From assembly GCF_000685315.1 (NCBI RefSeq), contig NZ_ARYM01000001.1, forward strand, positions 248,001 through 312,000: a stretch of DNA of 64,000 bases, in the 5' to 3' direction. Origin of the DNA: Hyphomonas polymorpha PS728. Lineage in GTDB: Bacteria > Pseudomonadota > Alphaproteobacteria > Caulobacterales > Hyphomonadaceae. Position 1 is the first letter of the stretch; each line of letters begins with the position of its first letter. The notes beneath the pieces are model-generated. The model ran no database searches and was not told where the DNA came from. It saw nothing but the letters and a program-made list of their open reading frames with translations. A program made the translations under genes and the position numbers. This document shows, one piece after another, positions 44,561 to 53,600 of this stretch.

Positions 44561-45210
44561 CAGCTCTCTCCGGGCGGGGCTTCGCCGAGATAGAAGGCGG
44601 CCGTGTTCGCCGCCGCCAGCCGTGCCGCTTCGGCGTCATTGCCAGCTGCCACCGAAGCTTCGCGCCAGCCATCGCTGCTGCGGCGGACAAAGCTGCGGTA
44701 TTCCTCCGTCTGCATCCATTCTGTGTCGGCCTCGGGCGGTTTCGCCCAGCCGGTTGCGATATGCGTCTGCAAGCCAAGCAGGCCGAGATCCCAGCCGACG
44801 CCGGTGGCGCCGGGGCCATACTTGGCGGCCCATTCCGGATCGATATGCGCCTCATGCACCGGCTGCAGATGCGTTTCATCCTCCGAGATGACGCGCAGGT
44901 ACACCTCCACCCAGCTGACATTCCCGGCAAATTCCCAGGTCAGCGTGAAGCTCCTGGGCGGATCGCAGGTGAGGACCGTGCCGCCGGCATTGCCCTCCAC
45001 CTGATAACGCCCGCCAAGCTTCAGATCGCCGGTGACCGGGGAGAACCAGCGCGGCAGCCGCTCGGGATTGGTCAGCGCGTCCCAGAGATCATCGATATCC
45101 GTCGGATAGCTCCGCTCGGCGATCACCGCTTCCGCCGGTTTTCCCTCCCGCTCCCGCTTGCGGACAATGCGGGATGTTGCGCCGATTGCGGCGGCAATAT
45201 CATGGCTCAT
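44560..45210 (-). CDS. SRPBCC (AHSA1-like) domain protein
   Basis: A 216-residue protein of the START/AHSA1 fold: AVIAERSYPTDIDDLWDALT, RLPRWFSPVTGDLKLGGRYQ, and FTLTWEFAGNVSWVEVYLRV. Proteins of this fold bind hydrophobic ligands in a cavity and are typically encoded with an ArsR regulator. Start at ATG 45210, with AAGAAGGA upstream; a TTG at 45234 lies within the operator. First gene of the SRPBCC-ArsR-P450 operon. Ligand unknown; it may share a substrate with the P450. Confidence 0.88.
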   Translation of the reverse strand: MSHDIAAAIGATSRIVRKREREGKPAEAVIAERSYPTDIDDLWDALTNPERLPRWFSPVTGDLKLGGRYQVEGNAGGTVLTCDPPRSFTLTWEFAGNVSWVEVYLRVISEDETHLQPVHEAHIDPEWAAKYGPGATGVGWDLGLLGLQTHIATGWAKPPEADTEWMQTEEYRSFVRRSSDGWREASVAAGNDAEAARLAAANTAAFYLGEAPPGES

Positions 45211-45225
45211 GGCGAGGTCCTTCTT

Positions 45226-45268
45226 ATAAGTCAAAACTTATATAAGTTCAGACTTATTTTTCGGTCAA
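45226..45268 (-). promoter_or_regulatory. Promoter overlapped by tandem ArsR-type operators
   Basis: On the minus strand TTGACC (45263-45268), a 17-base spacer and TTATAT (45240-45245) form a good promoter. Two adjacent 16-bp palindromes of the form ATAAGT-N4-ACTTAT lie at 45226-45241 and 45242-45257. Together they are also a larger palindrome centred at 45241.5, on the -10 box. A repressor bound here would block RNA polymerase directly. Confidence 0.8.
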
Positions 45269-45286
45269 GCGCAAATGCGCGGGCGC

Positions 45287-46651
45287 CTAAAGCCGCTCAA
45301 ACGCCGCCGTAAAGTGCCGCATCATCGGTGGCTCTTTCACGATGCGCAGGCCCTTGAGCTTGTCCTTTGCGGCGGCGACTTCTTCCAGCACTTCAACCAC
45401 ATAGTCCGCATGGCTCTGCGTGTAGACCCGGCGGGGCATGGCGAGGCGGACGAGGTCCATGGCGGCAGGCGCTTCGCTGCCATCAGGCTTGCGGCCGAAC
45501 ATCACAGTGCCGATCTCGCAGGCGCGGATGCCGCCGGTTTCATACATCGCGCAGGTCAGCGCCTGGCCGGGATATTCCAGCGGCGGAATATGCGGCAGGA
45601 ATGCGCGCGCGTCGATGAACACGGCATGCCCGCCTGCAGGCTTCACCACCGGCACACCCATCGCGTCCAGTCTTTCGGCGATATAGGAATTCGTCCGTAC
45701 CCGGTAGCGCAGGTAATCCTCGTCGATGATTTCCGTGAGGCCCTGGGCAATGGCGTCAAGATCGCGCCCCGCAAGCCCGCCATAGGTGGGAAAGCCCTCG
45801 GTCTGGATCAGCAGGGTGCGGGCGCGCTCGGCGAGGGCGTCGTCATTCAGGGCCAGCCAGCCGCCGATATTGGCGAAGGCATCCTTCTTGGCGCTCATCG
45901 TCATGCCATCGGCCACAGCAAAACAATCCCGCACGATCTCCTTGATCGAGCGGTCTTTCTGCTCTTCCTCGCGCAGCTTGATGAACCACGCATTCTCCGC
46001 AAAGCGGCAGCCATCAATATAGAAGGCCTTGCCATGGGCTTTCGCCAGCGCGGCCGCCCCCCGGATATTCTCCAGGCTGACGGGCTGGCCGCCCCCGGCA
46101 TTGTTGGTGATGGTCATCATCACGGCGGGAATGCGTTGGCCCTGTTCATTGAGCACACGTTCGAGCGCGGCCAGATCCATATTGCCCTTGAACGGATGAT
46201 CCAGCGACGGCACACGCCCCTCGGCAATCGGAATATCCAGCGCCTCTGCCCCCATCGCCTCGATATTGCCGCGCGTGGTGTCAAAATGGGTGTTGGAGGG
46301 GATGAGGTCGCCTTTCCTGGCGATCAGCGTGAAGAGAAGATGTTCGGCGGCCCGGCCCTGATGGGCGGGAATGATGTGGCGGAAATCCATCAGGTCTTTC
46401 ACCGCCGCCTCGAACCGGTAGAAGCTCGGCGCCCCGGCATAGCTTTCATCCCCGGTCATCACCGCGCCCCATTGGGCCGCGCTCATGGCGGAGGTGCCGC
46501 TGTCGGTCAGAAGGTCGATGATCACATCCTCCGAATGCAGCTTGAAAAGGTTAAAGCCCGCCGCCTTCAGCAGGGCCTCGCGCTCGGCGCGCGTGGTCAT
46601 GCGGATCGGCTCGACCGATTTGATGCGGAAAGGTTCGATGATGGTCTTCAT
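45287..46651 (-). CDS. tnaA: Tryptophanase
   Basis: Pyridoxal-phosphate lyase that splits tryptophan into indole, pyruvate and ammonia. The protein is 454 residues. The PLP lysine is in MTMSAKKDAFANIGG. Two positions separate it from tyrosine phenol-lyase: HFDTTRG keeps the Asp of tryptophanase where the phenol-lyase has Thr, and IRACEIGTVMFG keeps EIG where it has an Arg (ERG). IEPFRIKSVEPI and RHFTAAFERL match the family ends. GGGAG lies nine bases before the ATG at 46651. No tnaC-like leader or tnaB permease is seen nearby. Indole production is inferred. Confidence 0.88.
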   Translation of the reverse strand: MKTIIEPFRIKSVEPIRMTTRAEREALLKAAGFNLFKLHSEDVIIDLLTDSGTSAMSAAQWGAVMTGDESYAGAPSFYRFEAAVKDLMDFRHIIPAHQGRAAEHLLFTLIARKGDLIPSNTHFDTTRGNIEAMGAEALDIPIAEGRVPSLDHPFKGNMDLAALERVLNEQGQRIPAVMMTITNNAGGGQPVSLENIRGAAALAKAHGKAFYIDGCRFAENAWFIKLREEEQKDRSIKEIVRDCFAVADGMTMSAKKDAFANIGGWLALNDDALAERARTLLIQTEGFPTYGGLAGRDLDAIAQGLTEIIDEDYLRYRVRTNSYIAERLDAMGVPVVKPAGGHAVFIDARAFLPHIPPLEYPGQALTCAMYETGGIRACEIGTVMFGRKPDGSEAPAAMDLVRLAMPRRVYTQSHADYVVEVLEEVAAAKDKLKGLRIVKEPPMMRHFTAAFERL

Positions 46652-46903
46652 GAGGGGCACTCCCGGCTGAAACGTTCCTGGGAGTGGGGCCCTGGTGACA
46701 GATGCCCCGCGCACAGGAACTGGTCGCGCCGCGGTTGCCTCTCCAGTTGCCTGGATGACGGCCGCGCTCAGCGCCTGTTGCGATAGGCAGGATTTATCAT
46801 GCCGGGTCGCCCGCTGCCAAGCGCAGAAGGTGAAATAAGGTTAACAGCACATTCACCATTTCAAGCCACCAATAGCGTCCTGATTTGCTCTCAGGATGAG
46901 ACC

Positions 46904-48664
46904 ATGACCCTGCTTGAACGCGTTATCCGCGCGCACCGCTGCCGCTCGACCCACCATTTCATCGCGTTTGATGCGCTCTCCCTGATCGAGGGGCCGGAAG
47001 CGGAAGGGTGGAAATCGCTGATGCTGGTGCATCATGAGCAGCTTCTGAAGGGGGCCAAGGCCCCCGACGACACCTTCCGGGATTTCAAGAACCATGTTCT
47101 GCATGTCGGCGAGGGCGAATGGGGCGGGGCGCGGGCCAAGGCGGCCGAATGGTATGCGGTGGCCGTTGACCTGCTGCGCCGCAAACGCTGGAGCGACGCG
47201 GCCTGGGCGCTCGGTGTGCTCAGCCATTACTATGCCGACCCGATCCAGCCCTTCCATACCGGCCAGACCGAGGCAGAAGGCGTCATCCACCGCGCCGTGG
47301 AGTGGAGCATCGCCAAGTCGCGCCCGGAAATCGATGCGCGCATCGCCCAGCAGGGGTATCCCGATATCAAGGTGCCGGATGGGCTCGGCTTCGTGTCTGA
47401 CATGGTGCGCGAAGGCGCCCTGCGCGCGCACGCGCATTATTTCACCTTTATCGACCATTATGACATTGATGCGGGCGTCGCCGATCCGCCCTCGGGCCTC
47501 GACGAGACGATGCGCGCCGTCATTGTGGATCTGATCGCCTATGCCACCGCTGGCTTTGCCGCCATCATCACGCGGGCCATAGAGGAGGCGGCCGTTTCTC
47601 CGCCCAAGGTCAATCTCACCCTGCAGGGCTATATCGAGACGCTGGATATCCCGCTGCGCTGGATCACGGCGAAGCTCGAAGACATGGCCGACCGGTCCAC
47701 GGTCGAGAAGATGTACAAGGAATACCAGAAGACCGGAAAAGTCATCCGCGCCCTGCCGGAGGATGACAAGCTGATCCGCGAGCAGCACGCCAAGGAAGTG
47801 CGCCGGATTTCGCTGAAGGAACTGAATGCCGAGCCGATCGCCCCGCTGGGCACAAAGCGGGAGCCGGAGGTCGTCCAGCCTGAGGAACAGGCTGAAGACC
47901 TGCTTCAGGACACCGCTGAGGCCGAAGAAGAGATCCTCGACGGGATCGAGGAGGAGGCCGATGAGGCCGTTGCGGACGAAGCCTATGAGGACGCCGGCGA
48001 CGAGGAAGACCTCCTCGAAGAGGCCGAAGCAGATGCCGAAGAAGACTTTGAGGACGACGCCGAAGACGAAATCGACCCCGAATATGAGGCAGACCTGGAC
48101 GCCTCCGACGATGAGGACGAGGACGTCTATGAGGAAGAAGACGACCTGGAGGACGAGTTTGAGGCAGACGCTGAAGACGAGACCGATGAGGAAGACGATC
48201 CTGGGCCGCCGGCCATCATTGCCCCGGCCGCTGCCCGCCATCACCGCGCTGCCCTGACCTTCGACTCCCCCGTGGTCGATGCTCCGTCGATCGGCCCCAA
48301 AACGGCCGTGCACCTTGCCAGAGCCGGGATAGAGACGGTGGGTGACCTGCTGATCTGCGATCCAGATGAGGCGGCCGAGATCATTGGGGTCCGTCACATC
48401 ACGGTGGACGCTATCGAGACCTGGCAGATGCAGGCGACCCTGATGATCGAAGTGCCGGGCCTCCGGGTGCATGACGCGCAGCTGCTCGTCGGCGCTGGGA
48501 TTTCCTCACGCGAAGACCTCGCCAATGCGTCTGCCGCCACGATTTTCGAGCTGGCGATGGAGTTCCTTCAGACCTCCGCCGGCTCGCGCGTGCTGCGCCC
48601 TGGCGAAACGCTGGAGGAAGAGGAAGTCGAGGAATGGATCGAGATGGCGCAGGAAACCGCCTGA
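46904..48664 (+). CDS. Zinc-dependent phospholipase C-like domain fused to DUF4332
   Basis: A 586-residue protein without signal peptide. Residues about 10-260 have the Zn-dependent phospholipase C fold pattern: STHHFIAFDAL, FKNHVLHVGEGEWGGA, and LSHYYADPIQPFHTGQTEAE with clustered His/Asp ligands. About 110 residues (320-432) are almost solid Asp/Glu. Residues about 455-560 are a DUF4332-like helix-hairpin-helix domain (SIGPKTAVHLARAGIETVGD). Start at ATG 46904 (AGGATGAG upstream). The stop directly abuts the convergent oxidoreductase. The function may be nucleic-acid or lipid related; I cannot decide. Confidence 0.8.
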   Translation: MTLLERVIRAHRCRSTHHFIAFDALSLIEGPEAEGWKSLMLVHHEQLLKGAKAPDDTFRDFKNHVLHVGEGEWGGARAKAAEWYAVAVDLLRRKRWSDAAWALGVLSHYYADPIQPFHTGQTEAEGVIHRAVEWSIAKSRPEIDARIAQQGYPDIKVPDGLGFVSDMVREGALRAHAHYFTFIDHYDIDAGVADPPSGLDETMRAVIVDLIAYATAGFAAIITRAIEEAAVSPPKVNLTLQGYIETLDIPLRWITAKLEDMADRSTVEKMYKEYQKTGKVIRALPEDDKLIREQHAKEVRRISLKELNAEPIAPLGTKREPEVVQPEEQAEDLLQDTAEAEEEILDGIEEEADEAVADEAYEDAGDEEDLLEEAEADAEEDFEDDAEDEIDPEYEADLDASDDEDEDVYEEEDDLEDEFEADAEDETDEEDDPGPPAIIAPAAARHHRAALTFDSPVVDAPSIGPKTAVHLARAGIETVGDLLICDPDEAAEIIGVRHITVDAIETWQMQATLMIEVPGLRVHDAQLLVGAGISSREDLANASAATIFELAMEFLQTSAGSRVLRPGETLEEEEVEEWIEMAQETA

Positions 48665-49645
48665 TCACGTCCCGCGCGGCTTCAGTCCGCCCGTTTCATA
48701 AATCGCGTCGATCATCGCCATATTGGCAACCGCGTCCGCCCCGCCGGTAAGAGGGGTTGCCCGGCCCGCGATGACATCCAGCACATGGGCCAGCTGGTAG
48801 TCATATGTGGTCTCTCCGCCTACGGAGTAACGGGTGACGTCCCTGCCACGCTGGATCGAGATCGAGTTCCCGAAGCTGGGATGGATCGGGTTTGTGGCGC
48901 GCAGGATGCCTTCACTGCCCTTTATGGCCAGGAATGCCTTGATCTTCTGATCGGGCTTCATGCTGGTTCTCAGCCGGGCGGGCACACCGCCGGGAAATTC
49001 CAGTTCAGCTTCGGTAACAAGGTCGATACCTGCGGCCCCTTCTTCCATCCGGGCGGAGATCAGGCGTGGCTCGCTGCCAGCGACTGTCCGCAACCAGTGC
49101 AGCGGATAACAGCCAAGGTCCATCAGGGCGCCGCCGCCCAGATCCGGCCGGTGGCGCAGTTCTTCCGCCGCATAGGGAATCCTCACGGAGAAATCCGCTT
49201 TCATCGCGCACAGCCTGCCAATGGCGCCGCTGCGGACCTTTTCCAGAATGTCGAGGAACATGGGATGGAAGCGGTAGTGAAAGGCTTCGATCAGATGCCT
49301 GCCGGTGCGCTCTGCTGCGTCGGCCATCCGCCGGGCCTCCGGCGCATTGAGGGCGAAGGGCTTTTCACACAGCACATGCTTGCCCGCCTCCAGCGCGGCA
49401 ATCGACAGGTCCGCGTGCCGGTGCGGGGGCAGGGCGTTGTAAATGAGGTCTATGTCCGGCCGCGCGATCAGGGCTTCATAGCTTTCCACAACTTCCGGAA
49501 TGCCGTGCGCGCCGGCAAAGGCGCCAGCCCGCGCGCCATCCCGCGCGGCGATTGCCACCACGCTGCAGTCTGCCCGCTTTTTTACCTGCGGGATCAGGGC
49601 TTTGGGCGCAATTTTCGCCGCCCCGAGAATGCCGATCCGGACCAT
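48665..49645 (-). CDS. Gfo/Idh/MocA family oxidoreductase
   Basis: A 326-residue NAD(P)-dependent dehydrogenase. Residues 1-120 are a Rossmann domain starting VRIGILGAAKIAPKALIP, with the family's EKP motif in HVLCEKPFALNAPEA. The C-terminal domain includes AFHYRFHPMFLDILEK and a DLGGGALMDLGCYPLHWLR segment with the usual catalytic Asp/His pair. Family members oxidise sugars or inositols. ATG at 49645; a long inverted repeat (49671-49699) sits 26 bases upstream. Convergent with the PLC-like gene. Confidence 0.9.
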   Translation of the reverse strand: MVRIGILGAAKIAPKALIPQVKKRADCSVVAIAARDGARAGAFAGAHGIPEVVESYEALIARPDIDLIYNALPPHRHADLSIAALEAGKHVLCEKPFALNAPEARRMADAAERTGRHLIEAFHYRFHPMFLDILEKVRSGAIGRLCAMKADFSVRIPYAAEELRHRPDLGGGALMDLGCYPLHWLRTVAGSEPRLISARMEEGAAGIDLVTEAELEFPGGVPARLRTSMKPDQKIKAFLAIKGSEGILRATNPIHPSFGNSISIQRGRDVTRYSVGGETTYDYQLAHVLDVIAGRATPLTGGADAVANMAMIDAIYETGGLKPRGT

Positions 49646-49670
49646 GCAGAGCCCCCTCCCTCAAGCCATA

Positions 49671-49699
49671 GGTAAACAAACGCGCACGGTTTGTTTACC
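49671..49699. promoter_or_regulatory. Long perfect inverted repeat, candidate operator
   Basis: GGTAAACAAAC and GTTTGTTTACC are perfect 11-bp arms separated by GCGCACG (7 bases). It lies 26 bases upstream of the oxidoreductase start and 133 before the plus-strand gene at 49832, in the divergent intergenic region, so a dimeric regulator could control one or both. The AT-rich arms stand out from the surroundings. It lacks a T-run, so it is unlikely to be a terminator. Confidence 0.6.
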
Positions 49700-49831
49700 C
49701 CGGCCTAACACCGCTTAACCCCTTTCTTGATGAATGACCCAAAAAGATTCACTCGATTCAGGAATCGGAAACCACACCGCGCGTTTAGTGCGGGCTCCAC
49801 GGGGCCGTTGGATCTTAGGAGTGCCTTCGCC

Positions 49832-50257
49832 ATGATAAATGATCTCATAGCGCACATCGCTAACACCAACGGTCTCGAGGAGCCCGTCGCCCGCAAGGCG
49901 CTGGGCATTCTGCTCAATGGCGCCGACCGGCAGGGGGCGCCGCTAGCGGCTGTCACTTTCCGCACCCTTCCCGGGGCCCGCGCGCTTGCCGCCTCGGCCG
50001 GCGCTGAGATCGGCGCGCCCACAGGTGAAATTGCCCGTCTGATCGAACTCACCCCCGGCGGCCGCCGCCGGGTTGTCGAGCAGATGTTTGGCGCATTGCG
50101 CACTGCCGGCATCGATCACGAAACCATGGGCCGCCTGCTGCCTTCCGTCGGCAACTGGATGCATGAGGTCTGCGGGATTGAAGGCCTCGGCCAACTTGGC
50201 GCCCTGATCGCGCACGATGCCGAGACTGCCGCCGCAGCGGCTGCCCGCGCAGCCTGA
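49832..50257 (+). CDS. Conserved hypothetical protein, DUF2780/DUF2267-like helical
   Basis: A 141-residue all-helical, alanine-rich protein: MINDLIAHIANTNGLEEPVA, then RKALGILLNGADRQG, and GLGQLGALIAHDAETAAAAA. The N-terminal helix pair and the small-residue content resemble helical DUF2780- or DUF2267-type proteins that are often co-encoded with stress proteins. No signal peptide or transmembrane segment. ATG 49832 has TTAGGAG ten bases upstream; longer frames from 49727 are not conserved. Function unknown. Confidence 0.75.
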   Translation: MINDLIAHIANTNGLEEPVARKALGILLNGADRQGAPLAAVTFRTLPGARALAASAGAEIGAPTGEIARLIELTPGGRRRVVEQMFGALRTAGIDHETMGRLLPSVGNWMHEVCGIEGLGQLGALIAHDAETAAAAAARAA

Positions 50258-50343
50258 CGCACGGGCGAGGCTTTTCAAGCCTCTCCAAGCCCGCTACAGC
50301 CCCTCGTCAGAACTGACCCAAGGACTGACAGGGGCCCGCCATC

Positions 50344-50622
50344 ATGACGACTGAAAGCCTTCACGCGGATGAAGCCATCGCCGTTCGCCTCATGCAGGCG
50401 ATCCGCGCCGATGCAGAGGCCGCCTGCGCGCCGGACCAGTTGGATCTGGTGTCGGTGACGCTCGATCTTTCCGCGACGGCTGAAGCGCCCGGCGCGCTTG
50501 TCTACACGCCCCGGATCGACCGCAAGACACGCACCATTCTCTTCACCAGCGGCTCGGCCGCCGGCCCGGCTGGCGCGGTGATGACCGCCACCGTCGTCTA
50601 CCGTATCCGCCCGGCGGGCTGA
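50344..50622 (+). CDS. Hypothetical protein
   Basis: A 92-residue protein with a helical N-terminal half (LHADEAIAVRLMQAIRADAE) and a beta-rich C-terminal half (LVSVTLDLSATAEAPGALVY, then ATVVYRIRPAG). No cysteine pattern beyond one Cys, no signal peptide. A hot-dog or small alpha/beta fold is possible but not established. It follows the helical protein by 86 bases and is convergent with the RND pump gene. Function unknown. Confidence 0.65.
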   Translation: MTTESLHADEAIAVRLMQAIRADAEAACAPDQLDLVSVTLDLSATAEAPGALVYTPRIDRKTRTILFTSGSAAGPAGAVMTATVVYRIRPAG

Positions 50623-50642
50623 GAAGCCGGCTGACGGCCTGC

Positions 50643-53600
50643 TTACTCTGCCGCCGGCAGAATCTCCTTGGAGGATTTGCCGTCCTCATTGGCGGCGACA
50701 CTGCCTGATGGCGGCGGCGTGCGATCGCCGCCCTTGCGGGCACGCAGCCAGCTCAGCACCTTGAGCACATAGGGTTTCAGCCAGTTGATGACCTTACGGG
50801 CCCGGCGCTTCATCCGGTAGGGCACCAGCAACCAGGTGGGCGTGACCAGCAGGATCATCATGGTGGAGAAGGCAAGGCCAAACACCACGGCGGTTGCCAG
50901 CTGGACCCACCATTCAGAGGTCGCGCCGCCGAAATTGATGGCGCCTTCGGAGAACACCACCGTCATCTGCAACACCATGGGCAGCAGGCCGCATACGGTC
51001 GTGCCGGTGGTCAGAAGGATCGGGCGGATACGCTGGGCAGCGGTTGCCAGCGCGGCCTCTTCGGGCGGGCGCCCGTCCGACAGCAGACGGTTGAAGGTAT
51101 CGATGAGAACGATATTGTTGTTCACGACGATACCCGCCAGCGCCACGATGCCCGTGCCGATCATCAGGATGCTGACATAGGGCAGCACAAGGTTGATGCC
51201 CACGAGAACCCCGGCCGTGGAAATGATCACGGCGGTCAGGGTCAGGATCACCTGCCAGAAATTATTGTACTGCCAGAGCAGGATCACGGCCATCATGAAG
51301 AGGGCGGCCGCAGCAGCCCCGCTGAAGAAGGCGGCAGCATCTGCCGAATCCTCGTCAGCGCCTTCAAAGCGCACCTCAATTCCGGCCGGCATGTCCTGCG
51401 CGTCGATCCATTGCTTGAGTTCAGCCACAATGGCCGCGCCCGCGCCCTGTTCGGTTGCGTTGCCGCGCACCGAAATCACCCGCTTGCCATCCCGGCGCTC
51501 TATCGTGCTGACGCGCGGGGCAGGCTCACGGTCGACAAACAGCGACAGCGGCACATTCCCCTGCGGCGTTGCGATCCGCAGGCTGTCCAGCGCGGAGGCA
51601 GAACGGGCGTCTTCCGGAAATCGTACACGGATGTCGATTTCATCATTGGAATCGTCCGGGCGATAGCGGCCCACAAGGATACCGTTGGTCACCAGCTGGA
51701 CCGCGGCGCCAACCTGCGCAACATCAACCCCGAACTTGCCGGCTTCGGACCGGTCGACGGTGAGTTGATATTCCACGCCAGGCAGCGGCCGGGAATCGTC
51801 CACCTCGCGCACGTCCCCGCGCGCTTCCATCCATCCCCGGATCATGTCGGCAGCCTGATACAGCTCGTCATTGTCAAAGCCGAGCAGGGCGACCTGAATA
51901 TCCTTGCCGCCGGGCGGGCCTTGTTCGCGGGCGCTGATCTGGAAGCGCAGCGCCGGCACATTGGAGAGACGCTCACGAACGCGCTCAAGCGTCACGCGGC
52001 CGTTATAGGGCCCGTCAGCAGTCGTTTTCAGATCCATCAGGATCTGGCCAATCGTATCTGCCGGCATGCCGCCGGAGGCGTCCATGTTGACCCCGCCGCC
52101 GCCGGACGACCCCGCGCGTGTGGACAGCGCCGTGATCCCGTCAAGGTCGGCGATGGCCGCCTCTGCGCGTTTCACCAGCTCAGCCTGCTCCGCAGCGGAA
52201 AGGGCGCCCTGTGCCTGCACGAACACATAGGCCTGTTCGGGTTCGATATCGAGGAACAGTTCGGATTTGTGCTGCTCCGAGCCGAACCACATGAAGATCA
52301 GGACGACGAGCCCGAAAGCTGCGCCCGTGGTCATCAGCGGACGGCGGATCGTTTCGCTGACAACGCGCACATACGCGCCCAGCCAGCCCTTCGCCTTGCG
52401 CGGGTCTGCGTCGGCTGCCAGCGCGGCGAGGTCTTCGTCGGTGCCGCCGGGGCGCGCGCCGAACGTGGCGCCCATCACCGGCAGGAAGATCAGCGCGGAA
52501 ATCAGCGAGGCCGTCAGCACGAAAATTAGCGTGATCGGCAGGTAGGCCATGAACTTGCCGGGCATCGAGTTCCAGAAGAGGAACGGCACGAACGCGGCCA
52601 GCGTAGTCAGCGCAGAGCTGACGATTGGCCAGAACATCCGCTTGCCCGCCATCGCATAGGCGTCCCGCTTGTTCAGGCCCTCGGCCATCTTTCGGTCGGC
52701 ATATTCGGTAACGATGATGCCCCCATCGACCAGCATACCGACCGCGATCACGAGGCCGAACATCACCATCATGTTGATCGTGAAGCCGAACGCGCCCAGC
52801 AGCAGGAACGCCATCACGAAGGTCGCGGGGATCGAGATACCCACCAGCGCGGCCGAGCGCAGACCGAGCGCGGCCACAACGATGATCATCACAAGCAGGA
52901 TGGCCGTCATGATCGAGCTTTGCAGCTGGCCCAGCTGCGTGCCGATCATCTCGGATGTGTCGGAGGTGACAACCGCCTGCACCGTCGGCGGCCAGGATTG
53001 CTGCTCGATGGCCACCGCTTCGCGCACAAAATTGGCCGTATCAAGAATGTTTGCGCCGCTGCGTTTCACCACCTCGATGAGAAGGGCATTCTCGCCGTTG
53101 AAGGTGGCAAAGCCGGTGGGGTCCTTGAAGGTGCGGCGCACATCGGCCACATCGCCCAGGGTCACCACGGCATTGTCGGTCTGTTTGACCGGCAGGGAGA
53201 GCGCGTCGGCGCCCGTGCGGATAATGCCGGGCACCTTCACGGCAAAGCTGCCCTGGCCGGTCTCGATGGAGCCTGCCGCCACAAGCCGGTTATTGGCCGA
53301 GACGACTGCCATGATCTCCTGATAGGAGATGTTGTAGGTTTCCAACTTCACCGGATCGACAACGATCTCGAGCAGCTCCTCGCGCTTGCCCAGCACCCGG
53401 GCTTCCAGGATCGTGCCGTTGCTTTCCAGCCGGTCCTTGAGGTTGTCGGCGATCCGGGCAAGGCCGCGCTCGGGCGCGTCACCGTAAAGGTTGACCACCA
53501 GCACAGGGAACTGCGCCGCGTTGAACTCGGTGACAATCGGCTCGCGGGCGTCATCGGGGAAATAGCGTTTCGCCATATCCACCTTGTCTTTGACGTCGAG

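Noticed and set aside
46853-48472. 539-residue minus-strand frame opposite the PLC-like gene, with a hydrophobic Val/Leu/Phe stretch
   Set aside because: The hydrophobic stretch is the complement of the Asp/Glu repeat (GAG/GAC gives CTC/GTC). The plus strand has start, ribosome site and domains.
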